From the NCBI RefSeq assembly GCF_046250185.1, contig NZ_CP176469.1: a stretch of DNA of 64,000 nucleotides; one strand, 5' to 3'. This DNA is from Litorimonas sp046250185. Lineage in GTDB: Bacteria > Pseudomonadota > Alphaproteobacteria > Caulobacterales > Maricaulaceae. Below, in pieces: positions 34,863 through 43,851 of this stretch. The first letter of the stretch is position 1. Each line of letters begins with the position of its first letter. Both the position numbers and the translations under genes were made by a program. A model generated the notes under the pieces. That model was not told the origin of the DNA. It ran no database searches and was given only the letters and a program-made list of their open reading frames with translations.

Positions 34863-37800
34863 ATGGCTATTTCGTCTGGTACCCCGCAAACTCCCGGCCA
34901 AGTCTGCAATTTTACAGTCTCAGTGAGCGACCAAGACGGCATCGATATTACAGAATGGGGCATCTACACCTTCGCCTCTGGTATCTCGATTGAGAACACC
35001 TCCGGTACGGCCATCGACTTGAGACATAATAGCGAGGCGGGCGTGTCCACAGTCACGCTCTCCAGCCAAGTCACAGGATCGACCAATGGCGTATATCTAA
35101 GAGGGCAAACAAATTTCACTCAAACCGCTAATTCCACCATTATCGGCACAAATGGCGTCGGTCTCTTTTTGGCAGGTGCAGACGGCAGTGACGTGGAAAT
35201 TCTGGGGACAGTAAGCAGTAACAACAAAGCGATTAACATTAATGACAATGACGTTGATCTGACGATTGGCGCCAATGCCAACGTCATCAATACGGGCACG
35301 AGCGGAAACAATGAAATCATCGATGTCACTGGTGATAATAATACAATCAATATCAGCGGCACACTGACGAGTGCATCGGGCGAAGGTCTTGAAGTGCGCG
35401 GCGCCAATAATCAGATTGATATTGCAGCGTCCGGCACGCTCACAACTGGCGATAACGGTATTTATTTTGACGGTAACGACTCTAAACTAACGGTCTTGGG
35501 AGAGATTGTTGCCACGACGGATGCGATCAACATGTTCGGCGATAATATCAGCCTGACCTTGGCTCAAGGCAGCACGATTACGTCTGGCAGTCAGGCCTTC
35601 TCTATGTCGGGCAGCATGATGACAGCGGTCATAGCGGGCGCGATAAATTCCACGACTAATATTAGTATCAATGGCGGCGGAAATTTCACCTTCACGAACA
35701 CCTCGCAGACAATTATTTCAGGGTCGTTTAACGGGATTAATTTCAACGGGAATGAGGTTGTCAATTTGGACTTTGCAGGTTCCCTGACGTCAGGCGTTGG
35801 CATTAGCGTGAGCGCCGAGAACAGCTTTGCGACTATTTCAGGGGATATCAATGTCCTGACAGGCAACGGATTGCAGTTCACACTCGCTGATAATTCGGAC
35901 GTTATTGTGTCGGGTAATGTAACGGCAGAACTCGTTGGCATGGCGGTTGGCTCTAACACGACATCGACCGTGACGGGCGTGATCACGTCTAACTCCAATA
36001 ATGTGTTCACGGCATCGGGTAGCGGGAACGAGACCACAATTAGCGGCACCGTTGGTATTGGCGCTGGCAATACGAATGGCGCAGCTTACGTCTCGCAAGT
36101 CTTAGCAGTGAACGACCCTGGTAATACCCTGGTGCTTTCTGGGACGCTCAATGGCGGCATTACGGGTATCCGTATTGGCTTAAACAGTGATGATACGATT
36201 CTCGTAGAAGGCACTGGCATCATCAATGTGAACAGCACATTTGGTGTCGGCTGGGGCATGGACGTCTTTGGCGACGGCACAGCCATAGATATGGCGGGCA
36301 CCATTAACTCTAATGTTGGCGGTATTCGCATATTCGCCAATGGCACAGATGTGACCGTTACAGGCGATATTAATTCTGACAGCACGGGCATTTCGATCGA
36401 GCAACCTACAGCGGCCACAACTGCCAACACCCTCGACTTCTCGGGCAACATCACAGCGGGCGGGGACGGCATCGTCTTAGCGGGCGATGTGAACGCTACG
36501 ATTGGCGGTACGATCAATGCGGGCGGGACAGCACTTGTCATTCAAGACGGCGGCCTAAACCTCACTCTCACAGGCACACTCAGCGGTAGCACAGCCATTG
36601 ATGCTGATTTCTTTACGACATCCACATTGAACATCACAAACCTTGGCACGATTGAGGGTGATATTTTACTCAATGATGGGGATAATGTCTTTGATAATAC
36701 GGCGGGCGTAATTTTAGACGGTGCCAATGTTTTCCTCTTCGGCGGTAATGACACATATTTCGGTGGGTCTTTGCGCGACGAAGTCTATGGCGGTGAGGGC
36801 GACGACGAGATTTTTGGCGGTGCGGGCGATGATGAATTGTTTGGTGGCTTTGGTGATGATGAATTATTTGGGGGCGCTGGAGACGACAGACTAAATGGTA
36901 ATAATGGCACCGATATTCTCTTTGGCGGCTTCGGGGATGATCAACTCATCAGCAATGATGGAAGTGACACACTTAATGCTGGAAATGGCAATGATTATGT
37001 CGAAACAACGGGCCAAGGCGTACATACTTCGTCCTTCGGATTGGGGCGAGATTTACTCGCGACAGGCCTTCAATTTGGGACGATAACGACCGTCACAGAC
37101 TTTGATAGATCGCACGATAATATTATCATATTCGAAGTGGGTGCAACCCAGTCTTCAGACCTCGGCTATAGCTTTGACGCGGCGACGGACATAACAACAG
37201 TATTCTATGGAAATCTCGCTATTTATCTAAATGGTTATGTGCCGCAAAATACGATTATTGCCTCAATCAATATAGCGACGGCTGGCGCAGATTTACTAGG
37301 ATCAATCAGTTCTGCCGCTGAAAATATTATTGCTGGCGCTGGCGATGATATCATTGGCGGACAAGTTGAATTTGGCGCTAGCGTAGAAGAGCTTTCAGAC
37401 GGCGATTTTGCTTATGGCGGCGCGGGGGATGACAGCTTGTTTGGCAGCTCTTCGACACAATATCTGCTCGGCGGGACGGGGGATGATTATCAACAGGGCG
37501 GCGCGGCGGAGAACGACGGCATGGGCGGGCTGGTTGCGTCAACGGGCGTCGATGTTCACTATACTGGCGAGGGCCGGGACACGGTCTATATCAATGAGTT
37601 GAGCTGGGGCGTGGATTATGTCTATGACTACGAGGCGGGCCAGGACAAGGTTGTCTTCGGCGAAGACCTTGGCCTGACGTCTGCGGGTCAGATTGGCTAT
37701 CTCTATGATGCGCCGCAGAACTTTACCTTCCTCTTTTACGGTGGACAGCAAGTGCTGGTCTTCGGACAGCTAGATCAAGATCAGATCCTGATCGAGCGCA

Positions 37801-38234
37801 TGGGCACGGATCAAGCCGAAGCTATTTTTGGTGACAATTTCGGCGACTATGTCCAAGCGGGTGACGGCAATGATACGCTGTCCTCTTTGGGCGGCGATGA
37901 CTGGCTGGAAGGCGGTCGTGGTAATGACCTTATGTTCGGCGGGACGGGTGATGACCGTCTTGAGGGCGGCACAGGCAATGACACACTTAATGGCGGCACG
38001 GGCGCAGATACATTTATCTTCGGCCATAGCTGGGGTGCTGACAGGATCAATGACTTCAACGCGCTGGAAGGCGATGTGCTGCTCTTTGATGATGTTTTCG
38101 GCCTAACGTCCAACACGCAGCTGGGCATTAATTACGACAGTGTGGCAAACCAAACGGTGGTATTCTTCGGCGACGACACCATCGTCATTAACGGCCTCGT
38201 CACCGTCGACGACATCGTGGTCGATACGGCGTAA
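34863..38234 (+). CDS. Large RTX protein with N-terminal beta-helix repeats
   Basis: A 1123-residue protein. Residues 1 to about 620 are made of short imperfect repeats rich in Asn, Gly, Thr and Ser (for example NTINISGTLTSASGEGLEVR, VTGDINSDSTGISIE), the pattern of a right-handed beta helix as in adhesins and pectate-lyase-like folds. RTX nonapeptides start near 620 (FGGAGDDELFGGFGDDELFG), then the three FYG modules and final RTX blocks shared with the second RTX protein. No signal peptide. AAGGA lies 6 bases before the ATG. It is probably exported by a type I system encoded elsewhere. No catalytic residues are identified. Confidence 0.85.
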   Translation: MAISSGTPQTPGQVCNFTVSVSDQDGIDITEWGIYTFASGISIENTSGTAIDLRHNSEAGVSTVTLSSQVTGSTNGVYLRGQTNFTQTANSTIIGTNGVGLFLAGADGSDVEILGTVSSNNKAININDNDVDLTIGANANVINTGTSGNNEIIDVTGDNNTINISGTLTSASGEGLEVRGANNQIDIAASGTLTTGDNGIYFDGNDSKLTVLGEIVATTDAINMFGDNISLTLAQGSTITSGSQAFSMSGSMMTAVIAGAINSTTNISINGGGNFTFTNTSQTIISGSFNGINFNGNEVVNLDFAGSLTSGVGISVSAENSFATISGDINVLTGNGLQFTLADNSDVIVSGNVTAELVGMAVGSNTTSTVTGVITSNSNNVFTASGSGNETTISGTVGIGAGNTNGAAYVSQVLAVNDPGNTLVLSGTLNGGITGIRIGLNSDDTILVEGTGIINVNSTFGVGWGMDVFGDGTAIDMAGTINSNVGGIRIFANGTDVTVTGDINSDSTGISIEQPTAATTANTLDFSGNITAGGDGIVLAGDVNATIGGTINAGGTALVIQDGGLNLTLTGTLSGSTAIDADFFTTSTLNITNLGTIEGDILLNDGDNVFDNTAGVILDGANVFLFGGNDTYFGGSLRDEVYGGEGDDEIFGGAGDDELFGGFGDDELFGGAGDDRLNGNNGTDILFGGFGDDQLISNDGSDTLNAGNGNDYVETTGQGVHTSSFGLGRDLLATGLQFGTITTVTDFDRSHDNIIIFEVGATQSSDLGYSFDAATDITTVFYGNLAIYLNGYVPQNTIIASINIATAGADLLGSISSAAENIIAGAGDDIIGGQVEFGASVEELSDGDFAYGGAGDDSLFGSSSTQYLLGGTGDDYQQGGAAENDGMGGLVASTGVDVHYTGEGRDTVYINELSWGVDYVYDYEAGQDKVVFGEDLGLTSAGQIGYLYDAPQNFTFLFYGGQQVLVFGQLDQDQILIERMGTDQAEAIFGDNFGDYVQAGDGNDTLSSLGGDDWLEGGRGNDLMFGGTGDDRLEGGTGNDTLNGGTGADTFIFGHSWGADRINDFNALEGDVLLFDDVFGLTSNTQLGINYDSVANQTVVFFGDDTIVINGLVTVDDIVVDTA

Positions 38235-38300
38235 GCGCCCGCAAATATAACGCGAATAAAAGCCCGCCCGTGACACCACGGGCGGGCTTTTGCGTGGTTC
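37401..38300 (+). repeat. 0.9-kb near-identical repeat, copy 2
   Basis: Second copy of 33871-34771, covering the last 278 codons of the third RTX gene and its terminator. Upstream of 37401 the two genes are only similar at protein level, so identity rises abruptly at this point. Confidence 0.9.
38258..38291 (+). terminator. Strong intrinsic terminator after the third RTX gene
   Basis: Same structure as at 34728-34762: AAAAGCCCGCC with GGCGGGCTTTT and an inner CGTG/CACG stem, here fully paired because the extra T of copy 1 is absent. Confidence 0.9.
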
Positions 38301-38346
38301 AACTTATGCCGCTTGAACACACCGCCCTCCCAGCCTAAGACGCATC

Positions 38347-39600
38347 ATGGGACAGACAAAAATTCAATGGCTAAACAATCTGCGTGGACTAGCGGCTTTG
38401 CTTGTCGTTTTGCACCATTGGGGCACACTATTTAAAAAGGCGGAGGTGCAAGGATCAACTTACAAGATTGCGCCAGACTTTATGTTTGACCCGGCGATTA
38501 GCGGTAATTTTGTGCAATCATTTTATACCCTGATCGAGTGGATCAAGCCTTACACTTTCATTTTCGATATTGAACTTGGCGCAGCGGGTGTGTTGCTGTT
38601 TTTTCTAATTAGTGGCTTCGTGATTTCTATATCGGTGGAGCGTTACCATGCGGGGGAATTTCTTGTCTCGCGCGTTTTTCGTCTCTTGCCAACGCTGGCA
38701 TTTGCCTTGCTCTTGATCCTTGGAATCAGACTTGCCCTAATCCCAACGGGCTTTATTGAGACAGTCGGATTTGGCGTGAAAGATTTTGTCACGAACCTAT
38801 TCCTTATCAAAGATTTCACCTGGTCGCCCTCAATAGAAAACGCTATTTGGACACTCTTGGTAGAAGTTAAATTTTACGCCTTGATGGCGGGGCTTGCCTA
38901 TTTCAAGCGGGATAAACTGACGCCTGGCCTTATCATGCAGGCTGCTCTGGCGATGTTAGTGCTAGGAACGGTTTTTGCGGCGGCCAGTACGGGAAATATC
39001 TTTCCGTCACTATTCGAGCGCGCCGTTGCGCAGGATGCTTTCTATCTATTCTCATTTGGCAAAGCCATTTCAGACAGTGCTGGCTTTATTGTCTTCATGT
39101 TGTGTGGCGTCATTGCCTATTTCTACGCTGTGGGTCGCGTCAAACTGGGGCAATATATTATTTTAAGCAGTGTGCTGCTGTGCTTTTATGTGATCTTGAT
39201 GCTGTGCCGCCAATACGGGTTCGAGCAATACTATTATGTCCCTGCGGGCACCAAGATTTTGATCATTTTTACAGCCCTCAACATCTTCTTCGTGCGAAGT
39301 CTAAACCGCAGATCAGGCGACGCTGCGTTGACCGAAAGCGCAAGGCGACGGTCACGGTTTAACATAGTCGGGTTCTTCGCCGATATTTCCTATCCGCTAT
39401 ACCTGATCCACGCCACATTTGGGATGACGCTGATCCTGTATTGTCAGCATATTTTCAACAATCCGAACATCGCATTTGCCGTCGCCATTCCGATTATTTT
39501 TGGCCTCTCTTGGATATGTCATAAATTTATTGAGCGGCCTTTGGCGAAAAAAGGCAAGATTTTTGCGAAACGTCTTACATCAAATTTAGCGGTGGATTAA
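38347..39600 (+). CDS. OafA/YrhL-type membrane acyltransferase
   Basis: A 417-residue multi-pass membrane enzyme of the acyltransferase-3 family, which O-acylates surface glycans. The N-terminal LRGLAALLVVLHHWGTL carries the conserved His pair; FFLISGFVI and RVFRLLPTLAFALLLIL are family signatures, and about ten hydrophobic segments are present. The C-terminus ends with a basic tail after FIERPLAKKG. It has no SGNH extension. It lies between the RTX genes and the gmd operon, separated from both by terminator-like hairpins, so it is probably its own transcription unit. Confidence 0.92.
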   Translation: MGQTKIQWLNNLRGLAALLVVLHHWGTLFKKAEVQGSTYKIAPDFMFDPAISGNFVQSFYTLIEWIKPYTFIFDIELGAAGVLLFFLISGFVISISVERYHAGEFLVSRVFRLLPTLAFALLLILGIRLALIPTGFIETVGFGVKDFVTNLFLIKDFTWSPSIENAIWTLLVEVKFYALMAGLAYFKRDKLTPGLIMQAALAMLVLGTVFAAASTGNIFPSLFERAVAQDAFYLFSFGKAISDSAGFIVFMLCGVIAYFYAVGRVKLGQYIILSSVLLCFYVILMLCRQYGFEQYYYVPAGTKILIIFTALNIFFVRSLNRRSGDAALTESARRRSRFNIVGFFADISYPLYLIHATFGMTLILYCQHIFNNPNIAFAVAIPIIFGLSWICHKFIERPLAKKGKIFAKRLTSNLAVD

Positions 39601-39664
39601 CATCAAGGTCGGGCAAGTTTTGAGGCTGTTTTTATGTCCATCTGCTATGGCTTTGCATGAGTTA

Positions 39665-39693
39665 TTGACCTAGGTTAAAACCTTGGTTAATGG
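39665..39693 (+). promoter_or_regulatory. Probable promoter of the gmd operon
   Basis: TTGACC (39665-39670), a 17-base spacer and TAATGG (39688-39693). Transcription would start near 39700, leaving a leader of about 50 bases that begins with a strong hairpin. Confidence 0.5.
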
Positions 39694-39706
39694 GCTGCAG
39701 GTTATT

Positions 39707-39737
39707 AGGCGCCGCTATGTTCGGCGCCTTGTTGTTT
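39707..39737 (+). terminator. GC-rich hairpin in the gmd leader
   Basis: AGGCGCCG (39707-39714) and CGGCGCCT (39722-39729) form a perfect 8-base stem with a 7-base loop, followed by TGTTGTTT. It could end transcription from the acyltransferase gene. Because it lies just after the probable gmd promoter, it could also act as an attenuator or 5' stabiliser. Confidence 0.55.
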
Positions 39738-39751
39738 AAAGGGACATCCTT

Positions 39752-40816
39752 ATGAAAAAGGCACTTATCACCGGCGTTACGGGACAAGACGGCGCGTATC
39801 TTTCACGGTTTTTGCTGGAAAAAGGCTATGAAGTTCACGGCATCCGCCGCCGCGTGTCGACATTCAATACACAACGCGTTGATGGCATCCTCAAAGATCC
39901 GCACGAAAAGGACGCTCGCTTCTTCCTCCATTATGGTGATCTGCTCGATAGCTCCAGCCTCAACAATATCGTCAATGAAGTGAAGCCTGATGAGGTCTAT
40001 AACCTCGGCGCACAAAGCCATGTTGGCGTGTCATTTGTGCAGCCAGAATATACAGCGAATGTTGACGGTCTGGGCACACTGCGTATGCTCGAAGCTTTGC
40101 GCATGAACGGTCTGGAGAAGACGGCTAAATTCTACCAAGCGTCGACGTCAGAGCTTTATGGTTTGGTGCAGGAAACGCCGCAGAAAGAAACGACGCCGTT
40201 CTACCCGCGCTCTCCCTATGCAGTGGCGAAAATGTTCGCTTATTGGATCGTTGTGAACTACCGCGAATCCTACGACATGTTTGCGTGTAACGGCATCCTG
40301 TTTAACCACGAAAGTCCAATGCGCGGTGAGACATTCGTGACACGTAAAATCACGCGGGCTTTGGCGCGGATCAAAGCGGGTCTGCAAGACAAGCTATATC
40401 TGGGCAATATGGACGCCTTGCGCGATTGGGGCCACGCCAAAGATTACGTGGAAATGCAGTGGTTGATGCTGCAGCAAGAAAAGCCAGTGGATTATGTGAT
40501 TGCAACGGGACGCCAATATAGCGTCCGCTATTTCGTCGAACATGCTGCGAGAGCGCTCGATATGGAAATCACGTTCAAAGGCTCTGGCATTGATGAAGTT
40601 GGCATTGATCAAAACGGCCGCGAGATCGTTTGCGTTGATCCCGCCTATTTCCGCCCCGCCGAAGTTGAAACGCTTCTGGGTGATCCGACAAAGGCGCAGA
40701 AAGAACTGGGATGGACTCCGAAAATTACCTTGGCAGAAATGATCACAGAAATGGCCAAGAGCGATTATGAAGACGCGCTTAATGACCAAGCTGTGCTTGA
40801 TCGTAAGCGCAAGTAA
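39752..40816 (+). CDS. gmd: GDP-mannose 4,6-dehydratase
   Basis: Converts GDP-D-mannose to GDP-4-keto-6-deoxymannose, the branch point to perosamine, fucose and related sugars. The 354-residue SDR has ITGVTGQDGAYLSRFLLEKG, RRVSTFNTQRVD, GAQSHVGVSF, QASTSELYG and YPRSPYAVAKMFAYW (catalytic Tyr/Lys). FNHESPMRGETFVTRKITRA is the GMD hallmark. It heads a run of six genes in one direction ending with the ABC exporter. Confidence 0.98.
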   Translation: MKKALITGVTGQDGAYLSRFLLEKGYEVHGIRRRVSTFNTQRVDGILKDPHEKDARFFLHYGDLLDSSSLNNIVNEVKPDEVYNLGAQSHVGVSFVQPEYTANVDGLGTLRMLEALRMNGLEKTAKFYQASTSELYGLVQETPQKETTPFYPRSPYAVAKMFAYWIVVNYRESYDMFACNGILFNHESPMRGETFVTRKITRALARIKAGLQDKLYLGNMDALRDWGHAKDYVEMQWLMLQQEKPVDYVIATGRQYSVRYFVEHAARALDMEITFKGSGIDEVGIDQNGREIVCVDPAYFRPAEVETLLGDPTKAQKELGWTPKITLAEMITEMAKSDYEDALNDQAVLDRKRK

Positions 40817-40849
40817 GTCCTGCGGATTTAATTCTCCTTCGAGGTTTCC

Positions 40850-41968
40850 ATGTCTAATCGAATTCCCGTCTACACGCCTAACCTAACGCCCGCAGAAACC
40901 GCGAAAGTTATGGACTGCATGGAGACGGGCTGGATTTCTTCGCGCGGCAAATATGTCGAGGAGTTCGAGCAAAAATTCTGTGATTACACAGGGGTTGCAC
41001 ACGCGACGACGGTGTCCAATGGCACGGTCGCGCTGCACCTGGCTTTGCTCGCGCTGGACATTCAGCCAGGCGACGAAATCATTGTGCCGACTTTTACCTA
41101 TGTCGCCTCTGTCAACGCCATTCGCTATATGGGCGCTGTGCCAGTTTTCGCAGAATCAGAGCTGGATTATTGGCAGTTGGATGTCGCCGATGTCGAGCAT
41201 CGCATCACGCCAAAGACCAAGGCGATTATGGCTGTCCACCTCTATGGTCATCCCACAGACATGACAGCCCTCAATGCAGTTGCCAAAGCGCATAACCTCT
41301 ATGTCGTCGAAGATGCGGCAGAAGCGTTCGGCGCCTATCATAAGGGTGAGCATGTCGGTAAATTCGGCGATGTTGCGACCTTTAGTTTCTTCGCCAATAA
41401 AACCATCACCACGGGTGAGGGCGGCATGGTCACGACCCAAAACGAAGACCTGTATAAAGAGATGGCTTTGCTCAAGACGCATTACGTGTCCAGCACGAAG
41501 CAGTATTGGCACGACAAGGTCGGCTATAATTATCGCATGACGAACATCTGCGCTGCCATTGGTGTGTCCCAAATCTCTCGCGCAGACGATATCATTGCGC
41601 GCAAGAAACACGTCGCCATGCGATACCGCGAATTGCTGGCTGATTGCCCTGTCGTGTTTCAAGGTATTCGTGACGACGCCGTGCACTCGCATTGGATGGT
41701 CTCACTGCGAGTCGAAGAGGGCTATAGCCGTGACGCGTTCAGGGACTTCTTGGCCGACCACGACATTGAAACGCGCCCTGCATTTTTTGAAGTCCACACC
41801 ATGCCGATGTATCAGGAGTTCCATCTGAATAATGAGCGCTTCCCAGTGGCGGAGCAACTCAGTGCACAGGGCCTAAATCTGCCGAGCTATCCTGACCTGA
41901 CGGAAGAAGACCTTGTGCGGATTAGCGACGTCGCCCACCAATTTTTCAAGTCGCGTAAAAAAGCTTAG
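40850..41968 (+). CDS. DegT-family aminotransferase, probable GDP-perosamine synthase
   Basis: PLP enzyme that would turn GDP-4-keto-6-deoxymannose into GDP-perosamine. The 372-residue protein has CMETGWISSRGKYVEEFE, SNGTVALHLALLAL, VVEDAAEAFGAYHKG and the PLP lysine K184 in FSFFANKTITTGEGGM. This last stretch closely follows the Caulobacter RfbE/PerA sequence as I recall it. It follows gmd by 33 bases, which supports the substrate. Other 4-aminotransferases share the fold, so the product is inferred, but with good support. Confidence 0.88.
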   Translation: MSNRIPVYTPNLTPAETAKVMDCMETGWISSRGKYVEEFEQKFCDYTGVAHATTVSNGTVALHLALLALDIQPGDEIIVPTFTYVASVNAIRYMGAVPVFAESELDYWQLDVADVEHRITPKTKAIMAVHLYGHPTDMTALNAVAKAHNLYVVEDAAEAFGAYHKGEHVGKFGDVATFSFFANKTITTGEGGMVTTQNEDLYKEMALLKTHYVSSTKQYWHDKVGYNYRMTNICAAIGVSQISRADDIIARKKHVAMRYRELLADCPVVFQGIRDDAVHSHWMVSLRVEEGYSRDAFRDFLADHDIETRPAFFEVHTMPMYQEFHLNNERFPVAEQLSAQGLNLPSYPDLTEEDLVRISDVAHQFFKSRKKA

Positions 41969-41982
41969 GACGCAAACTTGCC

Positions 41983-43842
41983 ATGACCAAACCTATTAAT
42001 ATTGGCATTTGGTTGCCGCTCGGTGCGGGCGCACATTGGCGGGGCGAGGGAATTGCGCGGACGATTGAATTTATCATCAATGGCAACCGCAAAGCAGGCG
42101 ATCTTGGCACGCATGTGCAATACACATTCTTCACCTCGCGATACCTAGAGGGGGAGATTAAAAGCAGTCTGCGGGAAACGATTGGCGATGATGTGAATTA
42201 CATCAATTTCGTCACAATCAAAACGGCAGATCATCGTGCCTTAGAAATCATCAATGCTGTCTTCTCCCTTTTTGGGTTGATCAGTTTTCGGCGCGGTGAC
42301 CCCAAACCGTTTAAGCTGCAAAAACTGGAAAAAATTAATTCGGAATCTAAGATCGCAAAATTTTATCGCCAAGGCAAAGCTTATAAGGCATCAAAATTTT
42401 TGGGGCTAATGGACGTTATTCAAGTCGATCTACCAGACTATGAATTTCCGAAAAAGAAACGCTTTCGGGAGAAAATCGCCGCTCTTTTCCAAACATCCCG
42501 CACGGATGCTGAGCCGGCGCAAGCGAATACTCGCCCTTTTGAAACTTACCGCTTTGAGGAGCGTATCGGCATTAAATACACCATGCCGGGGGTTTATATT
42601 TTCCTCCAAATCATGAAGTTTTTCGACAAAATTCCAGTCCTTCGTTATTTTTCTCGTAAGTCTCGCGGGGCCTATTTGCGTTTATCACAGAGCAGCACAA
42701 ACCGTTCTATGATGAAACTTGCTATGCATAATGCAGAAAAAGCGGGCATTGATGTGTGGTGGGTTGTTAACCCGAATGTCTACGGGGCTGAATTTCTGCC
42801 AGGCCCGCGCGTCACGAACTTCTGGGATTTCGTCGTTGGGGAGTATGGCTATTACTGGTCGAAAGAGGCTGTGCAGAATATTTACGCGCGGATCAAACTT
42901 GTCTGTCATGCGAGCGATCAGATCATCACGCAATCTTATCACAATCGTGAATTAAAAGCGGCGCCTGTGCTGAACCTGCCGACGGACAAGGTCAATATTG
43001 TCTACCTGTCATACCCAGATCATTATCCCGACTACGTACCGAGCTTTGGCAAGACGGGTGTACGCACGCCAGAAAGCCGCAAAGAAGCGGCAGATATCAT
43101 TCGGCACTTTGTGTCTTGGCGGCAGTATAAAAACTTTGGAGACCGCGGTAAAACTTACCATAAGCAGGGCTTTATGATGGAGCGCCTTCAGACCTTTGAG
43201 TATGAAAATAAAGTCTACGCGATCGTTTCGACGCAGGATCGTCCGTATAAAAATCTGACCTTTATTGTCGATGCATTTTTCGATGCTGTGAATAAAAAGG
43301 GTCTCGATGCCTATTTGTTCCTGACCAGCGATGTGGACCTTTCGGACAAAAAAAGCTCGCTGACGAAGGTTTTGATGAAGCAACGGTCAATGCACCGAAT
43401 TTTCTCGCTCCCGCGTGTGCCAAATAATGTCCATGCAGCCCTTTATCATTGTGCCTCATTGACTATTCATCCGTCGTTCTCTGAGGGCGGTGTTGGGTCC
43501 TACCCCTTCTTGGAAGGTATGATCATGGGCTGCCCAGGCCTCGTTGGTGTTGGTGATTATAGTCAAGAAGGGCAACGCCTGCACCCTAACTACGATAGCT
43601 TGATGATTTCACCGTATTATAAAAAAGATGCGCGCAATAAGATTGTTCAAGCTTTGAGTGAGCCAGAGGAAACTTATCGTAAGCAAAAGGAGATATTTGA
43701 CATACAATCCCGTTGGCAATGGCAAGACGTAGCGACATCTTATCTCGAAGTTTTCAAAAAAGCCGCAGGACGATCAGGAGAACTGCCTGTCTTGCTGCAA
43801 GACCCAAAGAAAGACGTTTTCTTTGAATTTCCAGAGTCGTAA
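41983..43842 (+). CDS. GT4-like glycosyltransferase
   Basis: A 619-residue enzyme, longer than the usual 350-400 of the GT4 family. The N-terminal IGIWLPLGAGAHWRGEGIAR resembles a GT-B start, and the C-terminal IHPSFSEGGVGSYPFLEGM is the donor-site motif with two extra residues between the conserved glutamates. An internal charged region (about 140-190, KFYRQGKAYKASKF, then FPKKKRFREK) is an insertion. STQDRPYKNLTFIVDAF is typical of the second Rossmann domain. It lies 14 bases after the perosamine synthase gene. The donor and acceptor are unknown; GDP-perosamine is a reasonable guess. Confidence 0.8.
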   Translation: MTKPINIGIWLPLGAGAHWRGEGIARTIEFIINGNRKAGDLGTHVQYTFFTSRYLEGEIKSSLRETIGDDVNYINFVTIKTADHRALEIINAVFSLFGLISFRRGDPKPFKLQKLEKINSESKIAKFYRQGKAYKASKFLGLMDVIQVDLPDYEFPKKKRFREKIAALFQTSRTDAEPAQANTRPFETYRFEERIGIKYTMPGVYIFLQIMKFFDKIPVLRYFSRKSRGAYLRLSQSSTNRSMMKLAMHNAEKAGIDVWWVVNPNVYGAEFLPGPRVTNFWDFVVGEYGYYWSKEAVQNIYARIKLVCHASDQIITQSYHNRELKAAPVLNLPTDKVNIVYLSYPDHYPDYVPSFGKTGVRTPESRKEAADIIRHFVSWRQYKNFGDRGKTYHKQGFMMERLQTFEYENKVYAIVSTQDRPYKNLTFIVDAFFDAVNKKGLDAYLFLTSDVDLSDKKSSLTKVLMKQRSMHRIFSLPRVPNNVHAALYHCASLTIHPSFSEGGVGSYPFLEGMIMGCPGLVGVGDYSQEGQRLHPNYDSLMISPYYKKDARNKIVQALSEPEETYRKQKEIFDIQSRWQWQDVATSYLEVFKKAAGRSGELPVLLQDPKKDVFFEFPES

Positions 43843-43851
43843 GCTAACGAC

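Noticed and set aside
36700..38234. Short regularly spaced repeats that could be taken for a CRISPR array
   Set aside because: The repeats are coding nonapeptide RTX units (GGxGxDxLx), imperfect and contiguous, without unique spacers.
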